Below, in pieces: positions 55,546 through 64,000 of a DNA stretch of 64,000 nt (positions are counted from its first letter, which is position 1; every line of letters begins with the position of its first letter). This DNA is from Paragorgia papillata (Eukaryota > Cnidaria > Anthozoa > Scleralcyonacea > Coralliidae): positions 1,263,001 through 1,327,000 of the forward strand of contig JAWNZC010000327.1 in the NCBI GenBank assembly GCA_035771165.1, read 5' to 3'. Below the pieces are notes generated by a model that was not told the origin of the DNA, made no database searches, and was given only the letters and a program-made list of their open reading frames with translations. Position numbers and translations under genes: made by a program.

Positions 55546-57830
55546 AGTTAGGAGAGCCGGCGGATTGTGGTCTCCTAGGACTCACCTGGAACAAGCGAGA
55601 AGACACAATGAGTGTCATCGTGTCCAAAGAAACAGTGCCAACGACGAAAAGAGGTATCCTAACCAAGTTAGCCAAGATTTACGATCCTTTGGGAGTTGCA
55701 TCGCCCTTAACAATCCGTGGGAAGATGTTATATAGAGATGCCTGCAACCTTAAACGTGGCTGGGATCAACAGCTACCAGCAGACCTCGTAGAAAGGTGGA
55801 ACCGATGGGAAGGAGAATTGCCAGCGCAGATCACAACAGCAAGATCACTAGTAAAGTACAAAGAGCCGATAAACAGTATCGATCTCCACGTGTTCGGTGA
55901 CGCGAGTGGGAAAGGAGTAGCCGCGGCAGCCTACACCGTAGTATCGCAACCCTCAGGGAAGACGCAAAGTCTCGTAACGGCAAAGTCTCGACTGGCCAAG
56001 CAAGGACTGACAATACCACGTCAAGAACTGGTTGCTGGACACATGGCGGTAAACCTAGCAGCAAATATCGCAGATGCCCTACAGGGATTTCCCATCAAGA
56101 ACACCTACTGCTGGTTAGACAGTACAGTAGCACTACATTGGATAAATGGAGGCGGCAACTACAAGCAATTCGTACAGAATCGTGTAAACAAGATCCAAAA
56201 AAAGAAAGGGATTAAGTGGAGACATATGCCGACCGACGAGAACCCCGCAGATCTGGGCAGTCGTGGGGGAGCTGTGTCTCAAGAAAATGAACTGTGGTGG
56301 ACTGGACCAAAGTGGCTCGCGGAACCAGAACGTTGGCCAACAGATGTTACCACAACCGCGACCAAGGAGTCACTGGAAGAAGCCAAGAAAGTGCGAGGGT
56401 TGTTCAAAGCAGCTACCGACGAACAACCCGATAAATTCAGTGAACTGCTCTCAAGACGACGGAACTATTGGAAAGTTCTTCGGGTGTGTGCATGGATCGC
56501 AAGATTCTTACGTAACGCCAGAGTTCAACGGCTAGAGAGAGATTATGGCCCTCCAACGACAGAGGAACTAGAAATCCAACGGCTATTCTGGGAGAGACGA
56601 GTGCAACAAGAAGGCACACAAAGCGAGCACTACGAAAAAGACCGAATGCAACTCAATTTGCAGCCCAATGAAAATGGGTTGTTGGAGTGCAGAGGGAGAA
56701 TTCAAGGTCATTACCCGATCTATCTACCTGATACTTCGACCTACACAGAGAAGATTGTCCAGCAAGTTCATGAAGATACCCTACATGGCGGAGTAGGGCT
56801 CACCATGACAAAGATTCGAGAGAAGTACTGGGTCCCACGACTCCGACGGCTGGCAAAACGACTTATCAAGAGTTGTCCAGGATGCAAGAGATTTCAAGCA
56901 GTTGCATTGTCCAACCCACCTCCGGGGTTGTTGCCTCGAGATCGAACCGAAGGACGAACCCCCTTCCAAGTAGTTGGGGTTGACTACGCGGGACCCATCA
57001 AGATCCGTACCAGTCGCAAGCGGGAAGCAAAGGTGTATGTCGTTCTCTATTCGTGTAGTCTGACAAGAGCGTTGCATCTTCACCTTGTGAGATCAATGGA
57101 GATGGAGGAGTTCCTCCTGAGTCTTAAAGAGTTCATAGCAAGACGTGGCCGACCAGAAACCATCTACTCGGACAATGGTCGCACCTTCGTCGGAGCGGCA
57201 GCATGGATGAAGCAAGTGAAAAATGAAGAAAGATTGAACAACGTTCTCGCCCACCATGGAATCTCTTGGAAATTCAACCTAAGCAGAGCCCCTTGGTGGG
57301 GAGGACGGTTTGAACGTATGGTTGGTTTAGTGAAGGGAGCTCTACGAAAATCTATCGGACACAACCAACTGTATTTTCACGAGCTAAAGGAAGTACTGTT
57401 AGATGTGGAGGTAGCTCTGAACAACAGACCATTGTCCTACGTAGAAGATGATGTACAGATACCGATACTCACACCTACATCGTTTCTAAACCCTTCGTCC
57501 AACGCACTCCCAGAAATGAAACCGCACTGTGAAGGAGACGCATCGCTAAGAAAAAGGGCTAAGTATCTTCGAAAATGCAAAGATGACATGTGGCAACGCT
57601 GGACGAAAGAATACATTCGAGGCCTGCGAGTGCGTCACAAATTGAAGCACAAGGGTTCACCAACAACAACACGAAAGGGAGACGTAGTAATCATTAAGGG
57701 AGACGAAAAGGACAGGAACAAGTGGAAATTGGGGATTGTGGAAGAACCTATAACAATTATTGCGAGCTGGAAGGAACCACCTCGAACGGGCCATTCAACA
57801 ACTATATCCTTTAGAACTGTTCTGCGATAG
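55525..57830 (+). CDS. BEL2 RNase H and integrase
   Basis: Long open frame (annotated Met at 55470; homology starts near 55530): LTKLAKIYDPLGVASPL, IDLHVFGDASGKGV, WLDSTVALHWINGG, NPADLGSRGG, then HHCC (HEDTLHGG ... CPGCKRF) and the integrase core with Asp in VVGVDYAGP, Asp in IYSDNGRTF and Glu in WWGGRFERMVG. A shift near 57755 moves the last 60 residues (AIQQLYPLELF ...) into the frame ending at 57954. It is the best preserved part of BEL2. Confidence 0.85.
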
Positions 57831-57954
57831 AGAGAAAGTAACACCAATTGCCAAATTGAATCCCGAAGCGCCCGAATTCAGACCAAAGCGAGACGCAGCA
57901 ACCGCTGCTGGAATTCGTATCGAAAGTATTGCTGAAGAAGAGGACAATACTTAA
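57760..57954 (+). pseudogene. BEL2 Pol C-terminus after frameshift
   Basis: RAIQQLYPLELFCDREK is the BEL C-terminal module in a frame different from the integrase body. Ends in a natural stop. Confidence 0.75.
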
Positions 57955-57964
57955 GGATAAGTAA

Positions 57965-59570
57965 AATTAAATAAGAACATTTTGATTAATGGAGTGATTG
58001 AGCCAGCACCGAAAGAGACAAGCGAAAGCTCGAAAGTATACTACATGCCACACAAAGGGGTCACCAAACAAGATGCTGAGACGACAAAACTCCGAATATT
58101 CTATGATGCTTCTGCGAGAAAGTCCACCACCCATCCATCTTTAAACGATTGCCTCCACCCAGGTCCTCCATTCAGAACATGCTCTGGAATATCCTCGTGA
58201 GATCAAGGTTCTACCCGATACTTCTTACCGGTGACCTGCAAAAAGCCTTCTTTCAAGTCAGAGAATAAAGCAAGAGGAAAGAGACGTCCTGAGGTTCCAT
58301 TGGAGAGCAGCTGAAAGTGACAAGACCGAAGTATATCGCTTCACAAGAGCCCTGTTTGGCCTGACGTCCTCACCTTTCCTCCTTGGAGGTGTTATCAGTC
58401 AGCACCTTAAGACGTGGGAAGATCGGTATCCAGAGAGGATCAGAAATAGAGGATCAGAATTTTTGGTGGATCAAGCGAGCACAATCCAACGCAGAAAACG
58501 ACGTCCACTTCGAGGAAGACAAGTTACAGCTAAACCTACAACCAAATGATCACCACGTTCTCGAATCCAGAGGAAGAATTGAAGGAGAGTACCCAATCTA
58601 CCTACCGGATAACCACCTATATACCCACAAGCTGGTTGACCAGGCCCATCTATCTACACTGCATGGTGGAGTCGCAATAACCATGGCCAAAGTCCCAGAA
58701 ATCCATTGGGTACCCAGACTACGCCAACTCGTTAAGAATATCAGAGCAGACTGCTGGGGATGCAAACGACAGAGAGCTCGAGCCTATCAATCACCACTAC
58801 CTGGGAAACTACCGATCACCAGGACGCTAGGATCTACCCCGTTCCAAGTTCTGGGCGTGGACTTCGCGGGACCGATCCGTTACCAGACAAAAGGAAAAAC
58901 CAACAAGAAAGCCTACTTGGCACTGTACGGGTGCAGTTTAACAAGAGCGGTTCACCAGGAACTTCTGAAGTCTTTGGAAGTCGCGGAGTTCCTTGCCAGT
59001 TTCAAGCGTTTTATCGCACCAAGCAGACCAGAGGTGATATACTATATTATACAGTACTCGGACAATGGTTCCACTTTCAAAGCTACACAGAAGTGGTTAC
59101 ATCAAGTTCAAATGGACGAGCGTCTGAATTCGTTGCCCACTCTGACCGCACCATCAAGTGGAAATTTAATCTCAGCCAAGCTCTGGTGGGGTGGCCCGTT
59201 CGAGCGACTCGTATCGGAAACGGGACACTACGATGGGAAGAATTAGAATAAGTGTCGCCTGCTGAGTTATTTGGAAAACGACATACAGTTGCCCGTATTG
59301 ACCCCCAACTCGATGCTACACCTTAACCCAACTTACTTATACCCGAACTGAAAGCCCAGCATCTACAAGAGAAGGACCTACGAAAACGAGCCAGGTTTCT
59401 CACCCAGTGTAAGCAAGCCATGTGGAGCCGATGGTCGTGGGAGTATGTGAGAAGTCTTCGGGAGCAACATCGTAGAGCAGGTGGAAAACAAACTCCTCAT
59501 CCAAAAGTGGGAGATGCCGTTATCATAATAAGGATGAGCAGAAAAATCGGAATCGTTGGAAGTTAGCAGG
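57965..59570 (+). pseudogene. BEL/Pao retrotransposon 3, internally deleted
   Basis: It starts inside Pol (NGVIEPAPKETSESSKVYYM, LRIFYDASARKST), with shifts near 58160 and 58265, and reverse transcriptase up to GGVISQHLKTWE. Near 58440 it jumps to the linker before integrase, so catalytic YVDD and RNase H are gone. The HHCC site (QAHLSTLHGG ... CWGCKRQ), VLGVDFAGP and QYSDNGSTF follow. A small insertion lies before the second Asp motif (PEVIYYIIQYSDNG), and the end decays after 59245. Confidence 0.85.
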
Positions 59571-59608
59571 CATGAATGTATGTCTCTCCGAGAACATATA
59601 TGGGGGTG

Positions 59609-59867
59609 TGTGTCAGTAACTAGGTCATTGTCAGTTATATTTAGCCGTGATAATCGTTTCGTTATTTGAGACTTGATAAGCATTGACAGGAAAGGGCATG
59701 TCCTATATATCAGCCAATAGAATGAAGGGATTTAGGTTTTGTATATACGCTTGACGACTCAGTGAGATTCAGTGTGTCAGTGAGATTCAGTGTGTGAGTG
59801 AGAGAGAGTGATTTTGTGACTTGCCTGTGGAGAACTACAGTTCTATACGGAGGGAGCATTCTCTACA
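59609..59867 (+). repeat. Possible 3' LTR of BEL3
   Basis: A TG...CA stretch of about 259 bp ends GGGAGCATTCTCTACA, similar to the BEL1 LTR end (GAGCATTTCCCGACA), and follows a short G-rich tract. No partner LTR is in the window, so the limits are tentative. 59868-60016 shows nothing further. Confidence 0.4.
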
Positions 59868-60018
59868 ATCCACGTCACCTGTAAATGGCCTATTGTTTTG
59901 ATATAATTGTTGCAATTATTTCTTTCAAACTCGTTGATAATTCATGAGGAAATTTAAAAGAAAGAAATATTTAATCAGTATTTAGAAATCGGAGGAAGAT
60001 TACAGTCGAACTGGATTA

Positions 60019-60430
60019 AGGCCCTGTTTATATGAAGCGGATTGACAGTCCAATCGGATCGAAAAACGTCAATCCGGGCATATATTTACATGGAGAATCC
60101 AATCTGCTTCTTGGAACGTTGTTCTTGGTTTTGGAACACTATTTTCTGTGTTTCCCTCATCAATGTCTGCCATTTAGCACGACACACACCAACTTCACTC
60201 ATGCGTATCAAGTCATTTTCAAGCAAAATGTTTATAGATGAATCAGATTACAGACATTCAAGTCGATCCTTGCTTGAATCTCAAGTCAATCCACTCCACT
60301 GCGTGGATTGACTTCAGCCATTGCATTCGTTTCGATCGAAAACTTTCAATCTTCTTCATGTAAACACAACAAGGAGAAACAACATGGGATATTTGACTTG
60401 AACACTCAATCCACTTCATGTAAACAAGAA
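60019..60430. mobile_element. MITE with TGTTTATATGAAG ends
   Basis: Left CCTGTTTATATGAAGCGGATTGA-like end (20-base core TGTTTATATGAAGCGGATTG) is mirrored by CAATCCACTTCATGTAAACA. 'CAATCC..CTTCATGTAAAC' recurs internally. Boundaries are approximate. The overlapping frames at 60032-60592 look accidental. Confidence 0.55.
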
Positions 60431-60832
60431 GTTATATATTCAACACTCGTCATGCACTCGTCGGCTTCGCTTCATATTTTCAAACTGTTTGGCTGTATTT
60501 GGAAATCGGAGAAAGAACAGGATAGTGTTGGAATGTTGGATAGTTGCGAAAATGTTTTACGAATGTTTTTAACCTATATATTTATGCAATAAAAGCTTTT
60601 ATCAAACTTACTGAGTAATACAATACAGTCAATACTGCCATAATAATAACAGATTATACAATATATTAGAAAAAGGTGAGATTGATAAGCTAGGGGCACG
60701 CCAACAGCCACGAGGAGGCCCAACTATATGTAAACCCGTAACATTTAATAATTTAATACCAATTGAATTCAACATCAGTATTTGGTCACCTATAACCCAA
60801 ACAAAAAACACAACTCAATGACAAGGTTCTCT
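60431..60832. other. Non-coding stretch
   Basis: No gene that I can support. Confidence 0.4.
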
Positions 60833-60836
60833 TTAA

Positions 60837-61310
60837 AGTGCATATGACACGAACATTTACATTGTTTTGTTTGAAAGAACACTTAAAATGAGTAACAACA
60901 TCCGTTGCAGTTTTTGGTTTCCTTGTATTTCAGCTTGTTTGATATGTAATGTCAAATGTTGGGTCGTACACGTTGCATAATGCCTTAGCGGAGAACTCCA
61001 TATATCTTTGACATAATTAAACGAAACTACTTGAAATCCTGCATGTTTGGTGTTGTGGGTGAAACACACGCACACGCTTCCTTCAAATTAAGTTTGGTTT
61101 CATAAGAGAAAAGATATATAGCATTTTCCAATAAGTCATTATGCGCGTGTACGTCACAACATTTGACATATACATATCAAGCAAACTGAAATATCGTGGC
61201 TCAAGAACGAAACAAGGAAACGAAAAACTTCAAAAGATCAGTGTTACTCTACCATTGTAAGTGTTCTTTCAAATAATTAGAACAAACATACTTTTCGTGT
61301 CATATGCACT
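60837..61310. mobile_element. 'AGTGCATATGACACG' foldback with TTAA target
   Basis: Ends AGTGCATATGACACGAACAT and CGTGTCATATGCACT, arms about 220 bp, TTAA at 60833-60836 and 61311-61314, 474 bp. It is the complete form of a family whose broken arms fill the M15 introns (10905-11690), 16735-16850 and 20470-20656. TTAA fits piggyBac or Kolobok type. Confidence 0.85.
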
Positions 61311-61371
61311 TTAAAAAATACTGCTTTATAGCCTGCAGCTGATTAAACTGCGTTTCAATGTGTATTTTCGA

Positions 61372-61844
61372 CAGGGGCGTTGGAGTGACACTAAAAGTGG
61401 AGGGGGGGAGCAAGATGTTTAGGGGGGTCCGGGGGCATGCTTTTGAAATCTAGAGTGCCATTTCCTGCATTTTAGGACAAGGATTTACAGAACTCTAAAG
61501 GTCCAAAACGTCATAAAATACTCAAAAGACAACACTTTTCCGGACATTGAATATCTGCATTCAAATTTCTTTATTATATCTTTATTCAAAGTCATGGGTT
61601 AGCTAGGGTTAGTGTATTGTGTTGGGTCAGGCTTACAAGAGGTACATTTAAAAACAGAATTCAATGTATAAAGTATATGGTATGTATAAAAATTGTTTTC
61701 TTGATGATTTTGTCAATCATATCTTTAATTATTACTGGCCTTGTTCACTGGCCTTGTAAAAAAGTGGGGAGGGGGCAAACATATTCTGCCCCCCCACCAA
61801 AAATGTGGGGGGCCAAGCCCCCCCCCCCGCTTCCGACACCCCTG
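61372..61844. mobile_element. hAT-like MITE, 8-bp TSD
   Basis: Ends CAGGGGCGTTGGAGTG and GCTTCCGACACCCCTG, flanks ATTTTCGA (61364-61371) and ATTTTGGA (61845-61852), one mismatch. G and C runs just inside the ends. No coding domain. Confidence 0.8.
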
Positions 61845-61852
61845 ATTTTGGA

Positions 61853-62481
61853 TACCAGGCTGATATCAGTGTTACCATGCCGCCATACATGCACATGGAA
61901 CTACGAGACCTGCTATAGCAACATGTGTCATATATACGACTGCATGGCAATATATATATATATACAAGCACATGAAATAAATAATGCAATTTCTTGAGAT
62001 TTGTTTCTGGACACGAAATTTCGCGCGAAAGTATATATAGACTTATATAGTATATATAAAAGTATATATAGTATATATAAAAATCTATCAATTTCTTCGC
62101 AGACAATTGTACTTTGCCTTTGACCAAGTCTAAAAGAGCCCAATTATAATCAATTATATATATTTGGCATCATTAACATATTTGTTGAGTCTTTTTGCCT
62201 TTCGGCCAAAGAATTGTTTGCCATTAAATATTATTGGCTTTTCTTTTACTGGTACCACGTGGATTCCATTTGACAAGGACCGGCTATTATGCGAGTTAAA
62301 AACAACTCAATGGGACAAAGGAAAGTTAATTTGCATGTATGCATGTTGGTTTGCACCAGATTATGATATATAGAGACAACATAGTTTTGACCGAATATAT
62401 TGTTTGATCGTCGGACCGTAAAGAAGCCAAGCCGGATTTGTCGATAGAATCGCGTACAGATTACAAGGCTTCGAAGCAAAG
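61853..62481. other. Upstream region of the SPP-like gene
   Basis: AT-rich, with TA runs near 61945-61965 and 62030-62090. A TATATAG at 62367-62373, about 115 nt before the start codon, is a possible TATA box. The 69-residue frame at 62164-62373 has no recognisable domain. Confidence 0.4.
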
Positions 62482-63435
62482 ATGATTAACTATAACTTTT
62501 GGATAATGGATGCTTTGACAAGCTCTCTGATATTCGTGAGTGCTTTCACCGGCGAACGAAGACAGAAGGCAAAAAATCAAGAGGATGACTTCGAAGAGAC
62601 TGGCAAGCTTTTCCCGAGGTCTGATCACGCGAACGGGGAACACCAAGGATTTCGAATGAATCTTGGACATTATGTACTCCTGAATATTCTCTACTTCTCT
62701 CTGATGGCTTGTATGGTTCTCGCTTTACGCTATTATCCTATTTACATTATTTACATTCAACATATGGCGGTCATTGGTTTTATAATGATAGCGTTCGACG
62801 GATGGTTTCGGCCGACAATATCCTATCCACTCGGCGTGGTCTTGTCCGTGATGTGGTTCCTATCTGGGAGCACGGCTTATCGCTGGATCCTCAATAACAT
62901 TATAATCGTCATATTCACGCTCATGATAGGAGATGTCCAGTTCAGAAATTTCACCGTCTTACAGATATTTATGTGGTCAGCGTTCGTCTACGATGTATGC
63001 GTGCTCGCCGGCAACATGAGCTTTGCGCCTTCGCTGTTCAGCGTCAAAGTCGAGGAATGCGAAACGTTGATATGCAGTTTGTTCCGAATGCACGACAAGT
63101 GGGAACTACCGTCCGTATTCGCGGTCAAATTTGGTAACGCTACTCAAGTTTTCCTCGGTACTGGCGATATACTTCTGGGGGCTTTGGTCGTGAATTTTTC
63201 CAAACGTTTTTTCAAGTCTACGAAATACGTGTTGGCTGTTGTCTTGAGTTTTTCGTTCGCTTTGGGACTTCTAAGTCAAGTTGACTCGATGCCATTCCCG
63301 GCGCTGGCATCTATTGTTCCCATTTGTACGACGGCGATTATTCTGTGCGCCGTTGTCAGCGGCAAAACAAAACAATTGTTTTCTGTTTCCAAATTAGACA
63401 GCACTGTCGATAACTTAAGTTTTATTATCGCGTGA
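62482..63435 (+). CDS. Signal-peptide-peptidase-like GxGD aspartyl protease, apparently intronless
   Basis: 317 residues in one uninterrupted frame; ATG 62482 has A at -3 (M9 is a possible alternative). Hydrophobic segments lie near residues 62-82, 86-106, 116-134, 138-152, 158-176, 225-240, 247-266 and 274-293. The three hallmarks of the presenilin / signal peptide peptidase family (A22) are in order: YD (Y170-D171, in SAFVYDVCVL), GTGD (226-229, in FLGTGDILLG; D229) and PAL (273-275, in PFPALASIVP). D171 and D229 are the expected catalytic pair. 'WILNNIIIVIF' before YD matches the SPP pattern (W-I-x-N-N), favouring SPP over presenilin. The N-terminus is shorter than the ~377 residues of animal SPP. 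Expected role: intramembrane cleavage of type II membrane peptides, in the ER if like SPP. Confidence 0.85.
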   Translation: MINYNFWIMDALTSSLIFVSAFTGERRQKAKNQEDDFEETGKLFPRSDHANGEHQGFRMNLGHYVLLNILYFSLMACMVLALRYYPIYIIYIQHMAVIGFIMIAFDGWFRPTISYPLGVVLSVMWFLSGSTAYRWILNNIIIVIFTLMIGDVQFRNFTVLQIFMWSAFVYDVCVLAGNMSFAPSLFSVKVEECETLICSLFRMHDKWELPSVFAVKFGNATQVFLGTGDILLGALVVNFSKRFFKSTKYVLAVVLSFSFALGLLSQVDSMPFPALASIVPICTTAIILCAVVSGKTKQLFSVSKLDSTVDNLSFIIA

Positions 63436-64000
63436 GAAAGATTTAACAGCTGCATGCATGAAAGGACAGGGCCGGCACTTGCCTTAGCATATAGCCAGCT
63501 GACGTTTTGTGCGTTGGAATTGGGCGCTGCACTAAGTCGAACTTATACTTACGCCGAGAATATGAGAATATATAATATGAGAAAATTGTAAATATGCTAT
63601 GCGCTGAAGAGAATTATAACACTCCTTAAAATACATCAACGTACAGGTACACCTTCAGTTATATTAAGGCTAGATAATGGACGTTCATTGTGCCCGAATG
63701 ACTTTAAGAGCGACTATACGTTATAACTGAACCAGTAGCTGACAGATAATTGTACACTACTGAAATGCCTGATCGAAGTGCATGTCTCAGTTGTCGGCCG
63801 TTAATCTCCTCACATCCAGATCTGTTGTGCGAAGAAGGATAATCTCGATTACGAAGTTTGATTAAAAGCATTCTTGTCTTTTGCCGATGTGCCAAATTAA
63901 CTAGAAATTGGCCTATTTTCACTGTTATGTTGCTGCGGAACCAATGAAAAGGCTGCTTGCATGGTCGAGTGATCTGGCTGAGCCTTCATTCACGTTTATA
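63436..64000. other. Downstream non-coding region
   Basis: No gene is supported; a 72-residue minus-strand frame (63704-63922) has no recognisable domain. No clear AATAAA near the protease stop codon. Confidence 0.45.

Larger units (their letters stand above)
51699..57954 (+). mobile_element. BEL/Pao retrotransposon 2, degenerate
   Basis: A possible 5' LTR (about 51699-51921, ending GCATTCGCGACA) is followed by the same TGGCACCTCC primer-binding-like sequence as BEL1. Gag, knuckles, protease, reverse transcriptase, RNase H and integrase are all present but broken by several frameshifts, two nonsense codons and a 0.8-kb insertion. No 3' LTR is found; the sequence runs into BEL3. Confidence 0.85.

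Noticed and set aside
60032..60592. Several 69-94-residue frames
   Set aside because: Overlap each other and a MITE; no motif, no conserved feature.
62164..62373. 69-residue frame upstream of the SPP-like gene, considered as an upstream exon
   Set aside because: No donor/acceptor pair in phase with the main frame was evident, and it shows no SPP-like sequence.

Overview
This is a piece of an invertebrate animal nuclear genome, AT-rich, with introns, and made mostly of transposable elements. BEL/Pao retrotransposons, 'xx TTTATATGGAG' type terminal repeats and 'GCCAGACGATTTTACTCGTC' repeat modules resemble what I remember of anthozoan cnidarians (sea anemones and corals). That assignment is inference from memory, not a search. 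I see no prokaryotic operons, no CRISPR array, and no tRNA or rRNA gene.

Two host genes can be supported. (1) A secreted M15-type zinc metallopeptidase gene lies on the minus strand as three small exons (signal peptide exon, 137-nt exon, catalytic exon). It is present twice: copy A (10095-15975) and copy B (26992-32730). A third first exon (copy C, 3364-3412) belongs to a gene running out of the left edge. In A and B the exons join in phase to a 181-residue protein with the SxHxxGxAxD and DxxH zinc-site motifs intact. (2) An apparently intronless signal-peptide-peptidase-like GxGD aspartyl protease lies on the plus strand at 62482-63435, with YD, GTGD and PAL motifs.

Layout: 1-7365, MITEs, tandem repeats and a foldback carrying a zinc-ribbon fragment. 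7366-19847 and 20836-41589 are two copies of one segment that contains the M15 gene. They differ mainly by later insertions, so each copy often shows the empty site for an element in the other. Copy B gained a LINE inside a tetranucleotide array, a hAT-like element, and a full-length BEL/Pao element (32945-39678, nearly identical LTRs, 4-bp target duplication). Copy A gained a 1.2-kb hairpin, a GGGAC-type MITE, a TTAA-flanked foldback and nested MITEs. 41590-50700 is non-coding repeats: paired TIR elements with perfect 8-bp duplications, a decayed LINE end and a 48-bp minisatellite. 50700-59870 is a graveyard of at least three further BEL/Pao copies. 59870-62480 is MITEs, then the protease gene and an unremarkable right end.

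The retroelements encode the usual Gag (DUF1759-like), zinc knuckles, aspartic protease, reverse transcriptase, RNase H and integrase, but every copy carries frameshifts, stops, deletions or nested insertions. The M15 genes look intact at both splice junctions, with poly(A) signals about 36 nt past each stop. They are the best candidates for a locally amplified host function, perhaps peptidoglycan cleavage in defence or digestion.
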